DNA from: Laterigemmans sp052161645
GTDB lineage: Bacteria; Planctomycetota; Planctomycetia; Pirellulales; Pirellulaceae
Strand: one strand, 5' to 3'
Assembly (NCBI GenBank): GCA_052161645.1
Contig: CP197414.1
DNA length: 64,000 nt
Shown piece after piece: positions 34,592 to 43,666 of this stretch. The notes beneath the pieces were generated by a model. The model saw nothing but the letters and a program-made list of their open reading frames with translations, did no database searches and had not been told where the DNA came from. Numbering within the stretch: the first letter of the stretch is position 1; each line of letters starts with the position of its first letter. The translations under genes and the position numbers were made by a program.

Positions 34592-36292
34592 TCACTTCCA
34601 AGTTTGCACTGATCGGTTGTTGGCTCGGAGTTCATTCTGCCGTCGCTTCAAATACTGGTGCGAGAGTTCACGCGACTTGGCTTGGTCAGCGGCGTCATAG
34701 TCCCAAAACTCCTGGATCACCGCCTCGCAGGCCGGAAAATGACTCCCATCATCACCGACGCGCAAACGAGTCTCGGCAAGACGCTGCTTTAACTCAGCAA
34801 CAAGACTCGCTTGATCGGGGTCATGAAACAGGTTTCGCGTCTCGTGTGGATCGCTTGCCAGATCGTACAGCTCCCAGCCGGGAGGTGTACGATAGCCGCC
34901 GGCGTAATTGCAGCCGTAGTAGAAGATCAACTTGTGCGTTTTTGTTCGAATACCCAGATGCGCCGGGTTATCGTGGTGTGCCATGTGCATCCAATAACGA
35001 TAATAAGCTTCCTGCTTCCATTGGTCGGGTTCGACTCCGGTTTCTAAGAGCGATCGAAACGAGCGTCCCTGAACGTTTTCGGGGACCTCACCGCCGGCAA
35101 AGTCGAGCATCGTTGGCGCGAAGTCAACATTTTCGATGAGTGTTTCAAAGCGAGCCCCCGCTTTGATCGTTCCTGGCAACCGCACCAAGAACGGCATCCG
35201 CTGAGACTGCTCGTACATCCAGCGTTTGTCCTGATAGTCATGTTCACCCAACATGAATCCCTGGTCGGCTGTATAAATGATCAACGTGTTGTCCATCTGG
35301 CCGGTCTCTTCCAGATATGCGAACAAGCGACCGAGGTTGTCATCAATCCCTTTGACGCAGCGCAGAAACTTCTTCAGATAGGCGTTGTAGGCGAGACGAG
35401 TATTCTCCTCCTCGGTGAAATGGCTTGGATCGTAGTTCGCAGGAAACTCGTCGGGATAGAGCTTCGGCAGATCCTGCAAATACGAACGGCGTGGATTGCG
35501 ACCACCGATCGAAGTTCCGATGTGGGGAATCAGTTCATCATCCGCACCCCGAGTGGCAATGGAGCCAAACTTCGGATCTCTTCTCCAGAGTGTTTCTGGT
35601 TCAGGGATCTCAACGTCGCGAAGGTACGTTTCGTAGCGGGCTGCATTGTCGAAATAGTCATGCGGCGCTTTGAAGTGGTGCATTAAGAAGAAAGGCTTCT
35701 CGGAGTCGCGTCCCTCTTTCAACCAATTCAGAGTGATGTCGGTAATCGCGTCCGTCACATGCTTGCCATCGGCCTTGATCAGGTTCTTGCCCCACGGCTT
35801 TTCGCCACGAACGCGACACTCCGGATTGTGGTATTCGCCTTGTCCTGGCAATACGCAGTAGTAATCAAAATCGGCCGGTTCTTCTTTCAAGTGCCATTTG
35901 CCGATCATGGCTGTCTGGTAGCCAGCCTGCTTCATTTGAATCGCCAGCATTTGCTTCCCCGGTGCAACACTTCCATCAAGATCAAAAGCGCCATTGACGT
36001 GGTTGTACTGGCCCGTCAGGACGCAGGCTCGCGATGGGGAGCAAATCGAGTTGGTGCAAAACGTGTTGGTAAACAAAGCACCTTCTTTGGCGAGTCGATC
36101 GATGTTCGGCGTGGGTGCAATTTCTGCCAGACGACCGCCGTATGCAGATATAGCGTGTGCCGCATGATCGTCTGACATGATGTAAAGAATGTTCGGCCGA
36201 TCCGCAGCCAGCGTCATCGAAGCTGAGATCCAACCTAAAGTCAGGACCATAAGAAATCTTGACTTGCACACGTAATGAGAACGGGTTTTCAT
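34592..36292 (-). CDS. Secreted sulfatase (arylsulfatase A/iduronate-2-sulfatase-like)
   Basis: 566-residue type I sulfatase that hydrolyses sulfate esters, probably of marine polysaccharides. A signal peptide of about 30 residues ends TLAADRPN. The metal-site motif NILYIMSDDHA and the formylglycine motif CSPSR (in NSICSPSRACVLTGQ) are present, as are YTADQGFMLGEH and TKTHKLIFYYG toward the C-terminus. The Cys-type motif needs a formylglycine-generating enzyme or anaerobic maturase, not seen in the window. It is downstream of DUF1501 and PSD1 genes in one strand-consistent run, the known planctomycete arrangement. The substrate is not predictable from sequence. Confidence 0.92.
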   Translation of the reverse strand: MKTRSHYVCKSRFLMVLTLGWISASMTLAADRPNILYIMSDDHAAHAISAYGGRLAEIAPTPNIDRLAKEGALFTNTFCTNSICSPSRACVLTGQYNHVNGAFDLDGSVAPGKQMLAIQMKQAGYQTAMIGKWHLKEEPADFDYYCVLPGQGEYHNPECRVRGEKPWGKNLIKADGKHVTDAITDITLNWLKEGRDSEKPFFLMHHFKAPHDYFDNAARYETYLRDVEIPEPETLWRRDPKFGSIATRGADDELIPHIGTSIGGRNPRRSYLQDLPKLYPDEFPANYDPSHFTEEENTRLAYNAYLKKFLRCVKGIDDNLGRLFAYLEETGQMDNTLIIYTADQGFMLGEHDYQDKRWMYEQSQRMPFLVRLPGTIKAGARFETLIENVDFAPTMLDFAGGEVPENVQGRSFRSLLETGVEPDQWKQEAYYRYWMHMAHHDNPAHLGIRTKTHKLIFYYGCNYAGGYRTPPGWELYDLASDPHETRNLFHDPDQASLVAELKQRLAETRLRVGDDGSHFPACEAVIQEFWDYDAADQAKSRELSHQYLKRRQNELRANNRSVQTWK

Positions 36293-36371
36293 GAATTAGT
36301 TCGATTCGTTTCTAGGGATAAGCAGAGCAAGAGGGCGTGACTTGGCGATTTATGCAGACCGTCCCAACGGA

Positions 36372-37754
36372 TCAGGCAATAATCTCTTTGATGACTTCGC
36401 CACCAAACTGCGACAGTTGCTTATATCGGCCTCCGTGGAAGTACGTCAGCTTGTTGTCGTCGAGTCCCAGTAAGTGAAGCAACGTGACATGAAGATCGCG
36501 AATTGGATGCACGCACTCAACCGCTGCAGACCCTAATTCGTCGGTCGCACCCACCACGCCTGGCTTGACTCCGCCACCGGCGAACAACATCGTCATCGCT
36601 TGGCTGTTGTGACCTCGTCCTAGCGAATATACTCCGCCGCGTTTGTTATTGTCTGGCGTTCGCCCAAACTCACCCGTCCAAATCACCAGCGTGTCTTCAA
36701 GCATCCCTCGCTGCTTCAAATCGCGAATCAGCGCCGCGATCGGTTTGTCGACACTCTTGATGCGAGAGGTGTGGCCGCGTTCCAAGTAATCATGACTATC
36801 CCATCCGCCACTAAAAATCTGGACAAAGCGGACGCCACTTTCGACCAGCCGTCGAGCCATCAAACACTGCCGCCCAAACACCTTTGTGTCGGCATCATCC
36901 AGTCCATACATCTCCTGAGTCTTCTGTGACTCGCTCGCTAGATCGATTACGCCCGGAACTTCAGTTTGCATGCGAAAAGCGAGCTCGTAATTCTCCATTC
37001 GGGCCGACAGCCTTTCATCCGCGTCACCGATGGTTTGCAAATGTTGTTCATTCAGCCACGCAAGCTCATCCAATGCGCGACGTTGGTGCTCGCGAGTCTT
37101 GAATCCTTGGGGTGCCAAATCCAAGATGGGCGATCCCTCAGGTCGCAATCGAGTGCCCTGGTAGTACGGTGGCAAGAATCCGTTGCTCCAGTTCGTTGGG
37201 CCGCCCTGTGGCAAAGCCAGCTCGGTCATGACAACGTAGCCAGGAAGATTTCGATTTTCGGTTCCGAGCCCGTAATTTGCCCAAGCACCGATCGCGGGGT
37301 CACCTCCCAGTCGGCTGCCCGTGTTCATGTGGAAGAGAGCTTCGGGATGATTCAGCGACTCCGCCTGGCAACCTCGGAAGTTGCAAAGCTCATCCGCAAC
37401 GAAGGGATCAGCCAAGTGCTTCCACTGATCGCACATTTCAATTCCATTGCTGCCGACTTTCTGGAATTTGAACGGGCTGCCAACGAAGAACTTGAATCCA
37501 GTTTCCTGACCGAAGGCAAGTGTTGATTCCTGCTTATGAAGTCGTGAAAGTTCGGGTTTCGGGTCGAAGGTGTCCATGTGACCGGGACCACCCTCCATGA
37601 ATAGCATGATCACGTTCTTCGCCTTTGCCGGAAGCATGGGCTGTTTCGGCGACAATGGCGACGATTTCACTTCGTCTGCTTGTAGCATCGACGAAAAGGC
37701 AACCGATCCGAGTGATGCGCCGAGGCTATAGATAAAGTCACGTCTTGAGTTCAT
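36372..37754 (-). CDS. DUF1501 domain protein (Tat-exported, sulfatase-fold)
   Basis: 460 residues. MNSRRDFIYSLGASLG is a Tat-type signal (weak second hydrophobic part SVAFSSML). KNVIMLFMEGGPGHMDTFDPKPEL is the DUF1501 hallmark with metal-binding Asp/His, and IWTGEFGRTPDNNKRGG and GRGHN continue the alkaline-phosphatase-like core. The start at 37754 is set by the RR motif; the upstream frame overlaps the preceding gene. DUF1501 proteins are paired almost always with PSCyt/PSD1 genes in planctomycetes and their activity is unknown. Confidence 0.9.
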   Translation of the reverse strand: MNSRRDFIYSLGASLGSVAFSSMLQADEVKSSPLSPKQPMLPAKAKNVIMLFMEGGPGHMDTFDPKPELSRLHKQESTLAFGQETGFKFFVGSPFKFQKVGSNGIEMCDQWKHLADPFVADELCNFRGCQAESLNHPEALFHMNTGSRLGGDPAIGAWANYGLGTENRNLPGYVVMTELALPQGGPTNWSNGFLPPYYQGTRLRPEGSPILDLAPQGFKTREHQRRALDELAWLNEQHLQTIGDADERLSARMENYELAFRMQTEVPGVIDLASESQKTQEMYGLDDADTKVFGRQCLMARRLVESGVRFVQIFSGGWDSHDYLERGHTSRIKSVDKPIAALIRDLKQRGMLEDTLVIWTGEFGRTPDNNKRGGVYSLGRGHNSQAMTMLFAGGGVKPGVVGATDELGSAAVECVHPIRDLHVTLLHLLGLDDNKLTYFHGGRYKQLSQFGGEVIKEIIA

Positions 37755-37809
37755 TTGCTGAGTCTCGTATTTATTGTTGTTTAACGCCCGGTGCCTTACG
37801 GCCAGCGGC

Positions 37810-40665
37810 TCACTCGATGTAGATGAATTCATTGGTATTGAACAGCAGCAAACACATGTCTGCGAGTGCTCTAGTTATTGAACTCACTTCACTTGGTTTC
37901 TTGTCAGCGTGGTAGTTTTCAAATACTGGCAGGATCTCTTCATACTCAAAAGGCTCGCCGCTAAACTCCTCGACCAAAGAACGAGAGATACTAGCTGGAT
38001 ACTCCACTTCCGCTGCATGAACATTGTCGTGATAGGCGGTCATCTCTTTTACGTACCAGCTCAGTCGCTCGACTTCCTGTTCCGTCGGATCACGCAAAAG
38101 AATTAACTGGAATGCAGCGCGTATCTGGTCTGCCGTCTCAGGCTGCTCGGATTGCAGACGCAACGCCATCGCGATAGATCGATCAATTATTAGGTCGCTA
38201 TTGAGCAGTGCAAACACCTGCGGCGCGACCGCAGCGGATTCTCGCATTTCGCAAGATTCGTTCGGGTTGGGTTCGTTAAACAATTCCGTGAACGGGTCTG
38301 CTTGGCCTCGAACACGATAGGTGTAAATCGTACGTCGATTCCTCAAATTCGGTGTCGGTGAAGGTTGATACGCTGGGGCCAAAGAAAACTGAATCATGCG
38401 AGGTTGCAACGCGACCTCCATATTGATCTCCGGCATAACCGGCAAGCCACCTTCACAGTGCACCAGTTCGCCCGTTGCCGCCAGCACCGAATCGCGAATT
38501 TCTTCAGCAGTCAGGCGTCGCCTTGGGAAATGCGACAACAACGAATTGTTTGGATCAACCTCAGCGAGCTTTTGTGCATCTGTCTTGGTCGTCGATCGTC
38601 GATAGACGTCCGACATCATGATCAATCGGTGCATTCGTTTGATCGACCATCCACCTTCAACGAAATCGTTCGCCAAGTAGTCGAGCAACAACGGATGCGT
38701 AGGTTTGGCTCCTTTACCGCCGAAGTTATTGGCGTTGCCAGCTATGCCGGTGACAAAGTGATATTGCCAAATGCGGTTGACGATACTTCGAGTCGTGAGC
38801 GAATTGTCCGGATGCGCAATCCACTTGGCTAGTTCCAACCGCCGACCATTCACGTCGTCGGTAACCAGATAGGGATCCTCTGATTGCGATGTAACCTTCA
38901 GTGTTAGAGCGCTGAGCACACCAGGAAAAACGCGATCTTCCAGCGCCGTTAATGCACCGCCGGTCAAGATAAAACTTTTTGGTGGATCGGCATCGGCGTG
39001 CTTGCGACTGATGCGCAGTTTACGAGCCCCATTCCAAGCTAAATCAGCCTGCGCCGCGTTGTAGACGCTTTGCGCCATCGGCTCGTTGCGTTCTAGCCGG
39101 CGTGTCCAAATCCATACATCCTGCTCTCGAACTTTCAACTGTCCCTGTTCGACATGATCCAATCCCACATGTCGGGGCGGTTTCATTTCGTCCGGATCAT
39201 CCTTTCGTTCGTTTTCAGGTTTGTATGGGAGCTCGTGCTCCTTGTACCAAGCTTTTGCGGCCGCTTCCTGCTTGTCGATTATCTTGTTCTTTTCCGCGAT
39301 GGCGAAGTCAAGCATTCGCTGCACATGAGCCTTTCCAACGTCGAAATGGCTTAGGTCTTCTTGAGGCAAGAAAGGAACCTGCCTTTCCGCCATTTGAGTC
39401 GTCGAAAACGCTGAATAGATGCGGTAGTAGTCACGTGTGGGAATCGGATCAAACTTGTGATCGTGACACTTGCAGCAGCGAAGTGTTTGCGACAGGAACG
39501 TCTGGCCGGTGATGTTGACCAGATCGTCCAGATAGATCTGTCTTGCTTCGTCGGCCTCAATCATCGCGTTGTCCCAGGGTCCCAATCGCAAGAACCCTGT
39601 AGCAACAAGCCATTCCGATTCTTGCTCGTTGTACGTGCCTTTCATTTGAGCCTGATTGACAGCATCCAAGGAACCACCGTTCCTGGCACGAACCGCCGCG
39701 TCAGCCAGCTCGTCACCAGCGAGTTGCTCGATGATGAATTCGTTGTACGGCTTGTCCGAATTGAAAGCGCGGATCACGTAATCTCGATAACGCCACATGT
39801 TGGAACGCTCAAAGTCATTCGACATGCCTCCCGTGTCCGCGTAGCGGGTGACGTCCAGCCAGTGCCTGGCCCAATGTTCGCCATATCGAGGGCTATCGAG
39901 CAAGCGTTCGATCAGCGAAGCCCAAGCTTGATCCGGCTGCTTCGAGTAAGCTTCGTTGAAGTCGGCGACGTCAGCGGGCGTTGGTGGAAGGCCCGTTAGG
40001 TCGTAGGTTGCGCGGCGTATCAAATCGCCCGCATCCGCGAGTGCCGATGTTGGGATACCTGCTTTCTCAAGTTGTGCGTCGATGAAAAAATCTATCGCTC
40101 GGTCGCGTTCGACGTCGGCTGGTAATAGCTCGGCTTTCGATTTGACTGGTAGGAAGGCCCAAAGATCTTCTTGCGCATACCTTCTACTGGTCCATTGCTC
40201 AGATGTACCGCCGCTGGTGTCGACAATCATGCCTTCGTCCGTCACTCGCTTTCTAGCCTCTTCCTCACGGTAGGCTGCCTGAGTCTTTTCATCAGGCCAG
40301 GGAGCTCCCAATTCGATCCAATTGCGAACCATTTCGATTTGTTGTTCGGTCAGCCGATCATTCTCTTTGGGCGGCATCTCGAGTGCTTCCCATTTGATCG
40401 CCGAAACCAACGTTCCTTCATCGGGCTTTCCGGGAACGATCGCCGCTTCTTCCGACTCACCGCCGCGCAATAACGCCTCGCGAGTCAACACACTGAACTC
40501 GCCCTTGAGGTCGTCGGAATCGGCACCGTGGCAGCCTAAGCATTTGTCATTGAGCAACGGCTGAACTTTCAATGCGAATAATCGTTCGGCTGACTCGTCT
40601 GCGTAAACGCCCGCAGCCAACACCCAACTCGCCAAGACCGACGCAACGATTGATTTAGAGCTCAT
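37810..40665 (-). CDS. PSCyt1-PSCyt2(DUF1549)-PSD1(DUF1553) cytochrome-like protein
   Basis: About 951 residues with a signal peptide (SIVASVLASWVLAAGVYA). The PSCyt1 domain carries the haem c motif CLGCHG (residues about 40-45) and the GGESEEAAIVPG and EMPPKENDRLT blocks. PSCyt2/DUF1549 spans roughly residues 180-400 (FIDAQLEKAGIP, RRATYDLTGLPPTP, RYGEHWARHWLDVTRYADT) and has a further CCKCHDHKFDP motif near residue 425. PSD1/DUF1553 fills the C-terminal part (RRLELAKWIAHPDNSLTTRSIVNRIWQYHFVTGI, SRPRRRLTAEEIRDS-like). The start ATG 40665 overlaps the FecR/LamG stop by 11 bases. Proposed role: periplasmic electron transfer linked to polysaccharide use (inference in the field). Confidence 0.92.
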   Translation of the reverse strand: MSSKSIVASVLASWVLAAGVYADESAERLFALKVQPLLNDKCLGCHGADSDDLKGEFSVLTREALLRGGESEEAAIVPGKPDEGTLVSAIKWEALEMPPKENDRLTEQQIEMVRNWIELGAPWPDEKTQAAYREEEARKRVTDEGMIVDTSGGTSEQWTSRRYAQEDLWAFLPVKSKAELLPADVERDRAIDFFIDAQLEKAGIPTSALADAGDLIRRATYDLTGLPPTPADVADFNEAYSKQPDQAWASLIERLLDSPRYGEHWARHWLDVTRYADTGGMSNDFERSNMWRYRDYVIRAFNSDKPYNEFIIEQLAGDELADAAVRARNGGSLDAVNQAQMKGTYNEQESEWLVATGFLRLGPWDNAMIEADEARQIYLDDLVNITGQTFLSQTLRCCKCHDHKFDPIPTRDYYRIYSAFSTTQMAERQVPFLPQEDLSHFDVGKAHVQRMLDFAIAEKNKIIDKQEAAAKAWYKEHELPYKPENERKDDPDEMKPPRHVGLDHVEQGQLKVREQDVWIWTRRLERNEPMAQSVYNAAQADLAWNGARKLRISRKHADADPPKSFILTGGALTALEDRVFPGVLSALTLKVTSQSEDPYLVTDDVNGRRLELAKWIAHPDNSLTTRSIVNRIWQYHFVTGIAGNANNFGGKGAKPTHPLLLDYLANDFVEGGWSIKRMHRLIMMSDVYRRSTTKTDAQKLAEVDPNNSLLSHFPRRRLTAEEIRDSVLAATGELVHCEGGLPVMPEINMEVALQPRMIQFSLAPAYQPSPTPNLRNRRTIYTYRVRGQADPFTELFNEPNPNESCEMRESAAVAPQVFALLNSDLIIDRSIAMALRLQSEQPETADQIRAAFQLILLRDPTEQEVERLSWYVKEMTAYHDNVHAAEVEYPASISRSLVEEFSGEPFEYEEILPVFENYHADKKPSEVSSITRALADMCLLLFNTNEFIYIE

Positions 40666-42313
40666 TTGGACTTCCATCACGATACAACTGCAAAATTTCA
40701 CCTGCGGACAATGCGTCCGAGTACAAGGCAAACTCGTCCATGCTGCCATTCAGGTTGCGCAGCACGAATTGTGGATCCGTGCGATACATAGGCTCGCTCC
40801 AATTACAGATCGAAGCAGGGCCGATGCGAATCGAGTCCACGATTTGATTTTCGGGAATTGACTCGCTGCTGATCGGACGCCCGTTTAAATAATGGGTTAC
40901 TCGTGCTTGATCGACGTCATACGTCACAGCCAACATGATCCAGCGACCGCTGAGCGAGGCGTCCCAGATGCTTGGCGAATAGAAAACAGGCTGAATGAAA
41001 TCGGAATCGCCATCTGGTCGAGGAAGTTTGACGGAAAAGAAGATCCTCCCATCATCCATCAGTTGCCAGTGCGGTTCTCGGTCTTCGTGTCCGTCGGTCA
41101 AGAACAACGAGTTGTACATGCGATCCAGGCTATTGATTTTTATCCAACATAGCATGGTCAGACTGTGGTACTCGCCCGGCACTTCCAGACGCACTCGACT
41201 TCCAACGCGACTGAAATCTAGAGCGGCATCGCTGTTGCCCCAACGATCCGTCGTCGGTGTCGCGGCGACGACGGATCCAACCGACGAAGACAGGGGGGCC
41301 GCACCGGCAAGATTCGCGATTCGATTGCCCGGCGATGGTTTGGATTGAAGTTGATAGAAGGCAACCAAACGTGGGTCTGTCTCGATTTGACGCCGAGCTT
41401 TCACCCAATCGGCGAATCGTTTCTTCTGCTTGTCTCGCAATAAACTTTGAAACTCACTTGGCCCGACGGATTCAAGTAATGGTGCTGAGGCTTCGACCAG
41501 CTCGCCCAAACGAGACATGCGGCGCGAGAACCCAGCGTCGATCCGAAGCGAATCGCTGTTCCGAGGCTGAAGTTCCACTTCACCATCGACCACATGAACG
41601 TCGGCGCCACCGTTGTCCACATGGATACTAAACTCTGTTCCAAGATCGATGACGTCCCCATTGTTCGTTTTGATCTTGAACCCCTGGGCTGGTTCCGGAA
41701 CACGCGCTCGTGCGATACCACGATCCATCGTGACCTGCATCGGTGAATCGATTGAAAACTGCGCGTCGCCTTCGATGACCATCTGAACGCCGCTAAAAAG
41801 CTCGATGTGCACGCGTCCGGACTTCAAATGCAATTCACCTGACGGCAATAAATCACCTTCGACCAGCGGGCTGCCGGACCAAACAGCACCGTCCTGACCG
41901 CTGAGAACAGCAAAGCCACTCGCGGACGGCTCCACCTGTGCGACAAGTACGATTTCGCTGTCCCGCGAAGTTGACTTGCTGTCTGTTCGATTGAGGAAGA
42001 TAAGCAGCAAGACCGAGGCGGCTAGCGTCACCAGAGCCCCAGAAAGAATCTTGACCCAACTCACAGGTTGATACTGAGCAATGCGCTGGTGCTGGGAGAC
42101 AGTCTTCTCCGTTTGGATCGAGGACGCTTCCGAAGCCTCTCGCGCCAGTAACATGTTCAGTTGCAAACGGTCGTAATATTGTTGCCTTACCTCCGGATCA
42201 ACAATCAACTCCGCTTCAATCCGCAACAAGTCTGCTTCGCCGATCCTGCCATCAATCAGCGAGTCGATCAGCAATAGTCGCTCTTCTGGATTCACCTTAG
42301 TGCTCCTCGGCAA
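40655..42313 (-). CDS. FecR-like anti-sigma/sensor with LamG domain
   Basis: 552 residues. The cytoplasmic N-terminus (residues 1-85) resembles the short zinc-less anti-sigma module (EERLLLIDSLIDGRIGEADLLRIEAEL). One transmembrane helix follows (ILSGALVTLAASVLLLIFL). A FecR domain (LHLKSGRVHIELFSGVQMVIEGDAQF, NNGDVIDLGTEFSIHVDNGGADVHVVDGEVEL) and a C-terminal LamG/concanavalin-like domain (VAFYQLQSKP..., MLCWIKINSLDRMYN..., NGSMDEFALYSDALSAGEIL) lie outside. The start overlaps the sigma gene stop by 17 bases. The design suggests a glycan sensor that controls the adjacent ECF sigma factor. Confidence 0.88.
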   Translation of the reverse strand: MPRSTKVNPEERLLLIDSLIDGRIGEADLLRIEAELIVDPEVRQQYYDRLQLNMLLAREASEASSIQTEKTVSQHQRIAQYQPVSWVKILSGALVTLAASVLLLIFLNRTDSKSTSRDSEIVLVAQVEPSASGFAVLSGQDGAVWSGSPLVEGDLLPSGELHLKSGRVHIELFSGVQMVIEGDAQFSIDSPMQVTMDRGIARARVPEPAQGFKIKTNNGDVIDLGTEFSIHVDNGGADVHVVDGEVELQPRNSDSLRIDAGFSRRMSRLGELVEASAPLLESVGPSEFQSLLRDKQKKRFADWVKARRQIETDPRLVAFYQLQSKPSPGNRIANLAGAAPLSSSVGSVVAATPTTDRWGNSDAALDFSRVGSRVRLEVPGEYHSLTMLCWIKINSLDRMYNSLFLTDGHEDREPHWQLMDDGRIFFSVKLPRPDGDSDFIQPVFYSPSIWDASLSGRWIMLAVTYDVDQARVTHYLNGRPISSESIPENQIVDSIRIGPASICNWSEPMYRTDPQFVLRNLNGSMDEFALYSDALSAGEILQLYRDGSPNEL

Positions 42314-42869
42314 GTAGGCGACGTTGAATACACTCCAACAAAGCTGTGCGGAGTCGACTTAGAGTGACTTTGATGCCACCCACCGAACGGCCAACCCTCT
42401 CAGCCAGCTGGGAGAGCGTTTCTTCGCCGCTGTACCTCGATAAAAGCATTTCCCTACTCTCGGACTTTAGACCCTTAAGACATTCATGCAGTGCCGCTTG
42501 GCGGCTGAGGGTCTCGTCTTCGATGCGAACGGTTTCAGCAACGATGATGTCTTCCAGTTCGTCGGAAAGCTTGATTCGAGCGTCGCGAGCCTGCTGTTTG
42601 CGGTAGTTTAAAACTTCGAATCTCGCAATCGCACCGGCCCATGCACGGAAGTTGGTCCCGGCTTCAAACTCACCACGCTTTTGCCAGATCCTGGCGTTTG
42701 TTTGTTGAACAACCTCATCAACGCTACGCTCGCCCGGCATCAACGCGCGCACGGCAAACGCAATCGCATTTTGGCTGGCGGTCAGCAATGCGACAAACTC
42801 CGCCTCATCTTCTGGTTGACTGTTACTTCGCATGTTACTTAATTCCCCGAATTGCTCTGGGGTTAACAA
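42297..42869 (-). CDS. ECF RNA polymerase sigma factor (planctomycete/Verrucomicrobia type)
   Basis: 190 residues. Region 2 is seen in EFVALLTASQNAIAFAVRALMPGERSVDEVVQQTNARIWQKRGEFEAGTNFRAWAGAIARFEVLNYRK, and region 4 in CLKGLKSESREMLLSRYSGEETLSQLAERVGRSVGGIKVTLSRLRTALLECI. This is the Rhodopirellula/Verrucomicrobium sigma-70 subfamily. The start is 42869 or 42833 (MRSNSQPEDE); both are possible. It is first in the minus-strand operon with FecR/LamG, PSCyt/PSD1, DUF1501, sulfatase and ThuA genes and presumably drives it. Confidence 0.92.
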   Translation of the reverse strand: MLTPEQFGELSNMRSNSQPEDEAEFVALLTASQNAIAFAVRALMPGERSVDEVVQQTNARIWQKRGEFEAGTNFRAWAGAIARFEVLNYRKQQARDARIKLSDELEDIIVAETVRIEDETLSRQAALHECLKGLKSESREMLLSRYSGEETLSQLAERVGRSVGGIKVTLSRLRTALLECIQRRLLAEEH

Positions 42870-43196
42870 GAAAAAGCCAATATTCGACGCGGAAGTTGGA
42901 AACTGGCCGCCTGGTGATTTTGGGAGTATGGAGAATTTGGGGGGGCGATTAGATTTCCCGAATCTCCCGCAAGCTAGACCGAGCGTTAGTCGGTCTCACA
43001 TGGGAAACGAAGAAAAGAATTGCCTCGGCAGTAGGATAGGAAGCCGCAGCGTTGTTGACGACGCTTCCCCGTTCGCGATCATTAGCCACCTGCGACATAT
43101 TGGTGGAGCTGTCGGCTTCAGTCGTACCACCAGGAACTACCATTGAACAGTTAAGCATTCGCTGCTATTCTAAACCTCGAAGTGGGTGTTAACTCA
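42870..43196. other. Upstream region of the sigma-FecR-sulfatase operon
   Basis: Non-coding on the evidence available; it should contain the operon promoter reading toward lower coordinates. ACCGAGCGTTAGTCGGT near 42980 forms a small hairpin. A 69-codon minus-strand frame at 42949-43158 has no recognisable content. Confidence 0.4.
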
Positions 43197-43325
43197 CAGT
43201 TCGAACCTCTTCGTAGAAAAACAGACCAAATGGGTCTCGAACTTCGTAAATCCTTGTGCTGCAAGGCTTTACGAATTTCGAGCGTAGAGAGTATTGTTAC
43301 GAAGAGGGTTGCGCTCGGGGAGCCT
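43197..43325 (+). ncRNA. Candidate structured RNA with nested hairpins (strand uncertain)
   Basis: Outer arms AACCTCTTCGTA (43204) and TACGAAGAGGGTT (43298) enclose a long inner hairpin. Arms at 43236-43256 and 43262-43282 pair at 19 of 21 positions around the loop TGCTG (core TTCGTAAAtCCTTG/CAAGGcTTTACGAA). A terminator-like hairpin follows 35 bases later. There is no ORF. This could be a small RNA, or a palindromic repeat family whose AAATCCTTG/CAAGGCTTT core I believe is common in this lineage. The + strand is chosen because the T-run follows on that strand. Confidence 0.45.
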
Positions 43326-43359
43326 TTCAGAACAGTATCGAAACTGGTCTGACATAGTT

Positions 43360-43400
43360 AACGCAGAAAGCCGAGGTCTCTACCTTGGCTTTTTTGCGTT
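43360..43400 (+). terminator. Rho-independent terminator-like hairpin
   Basis: AACGCAgAAAGCCgAGGT-ctct-ACCTtGGCTTTTTTGCGTT pairs over about 17 positions; the T-run TTTTTT is inside the 3' arm, so the structure could act on either strand. No + strand gene lies immediately upstream, which supports a non-coding transcript ending here. Confidence 0.6.
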
Positions 43401-43425
43401 AAAACCCTAGGTTTCGCAGCTTTCT

Positions 43426-43562
43426 TGTTAACCGCCGCCCCGCACTTCGCGTCTCTTCCCGCCTGCCCAACGTCCAGAATCGCCCGTTTCCTGGCCCCCA
43501 CCCCGTCCAGGAAAGCGAAATATCTCGGACTCTCTCGGTTAACGGGGGCAGGCGGGTTAACA
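43426..43562. repeat. 137-bp element bounded by inverted repeats
   Basis: TGTTAACCGCCGCCCC at the left and GGGGGCAGGCGGGTTAACA at the right are imperfect inverted repeats ending in TGTTAAC/GTTAACA. The interior is GC-rich and non-coding. Similar GGTTAACAG words occur at 18421 and 25857. It is small enough for a MITE-like unit, but no second full copy is in the window. Confidence 0.4.
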
Positions 43563-43666
43563 GAATTGGGGCTTTAGAGAGTACTGCCGGCGGCTGAAAA
43601 CTGAGAGTTTGAGAGTTGTTCCTTTTGGGTGGGTAAAATATCGCTTGGCCTACCGAGGGAGTCATT

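Noticed and set aside
38365..39999. Plus-strand frames of 130-180 codons opposite the PSCyt/PSD1 gene
   Set aside because: Antisense shadows of a strongly supported gene.
42949..43158. 69-codon minus-strand frame upstream of the sigma gene
   Set aside because: No recognisable content, in the expected promoter region.
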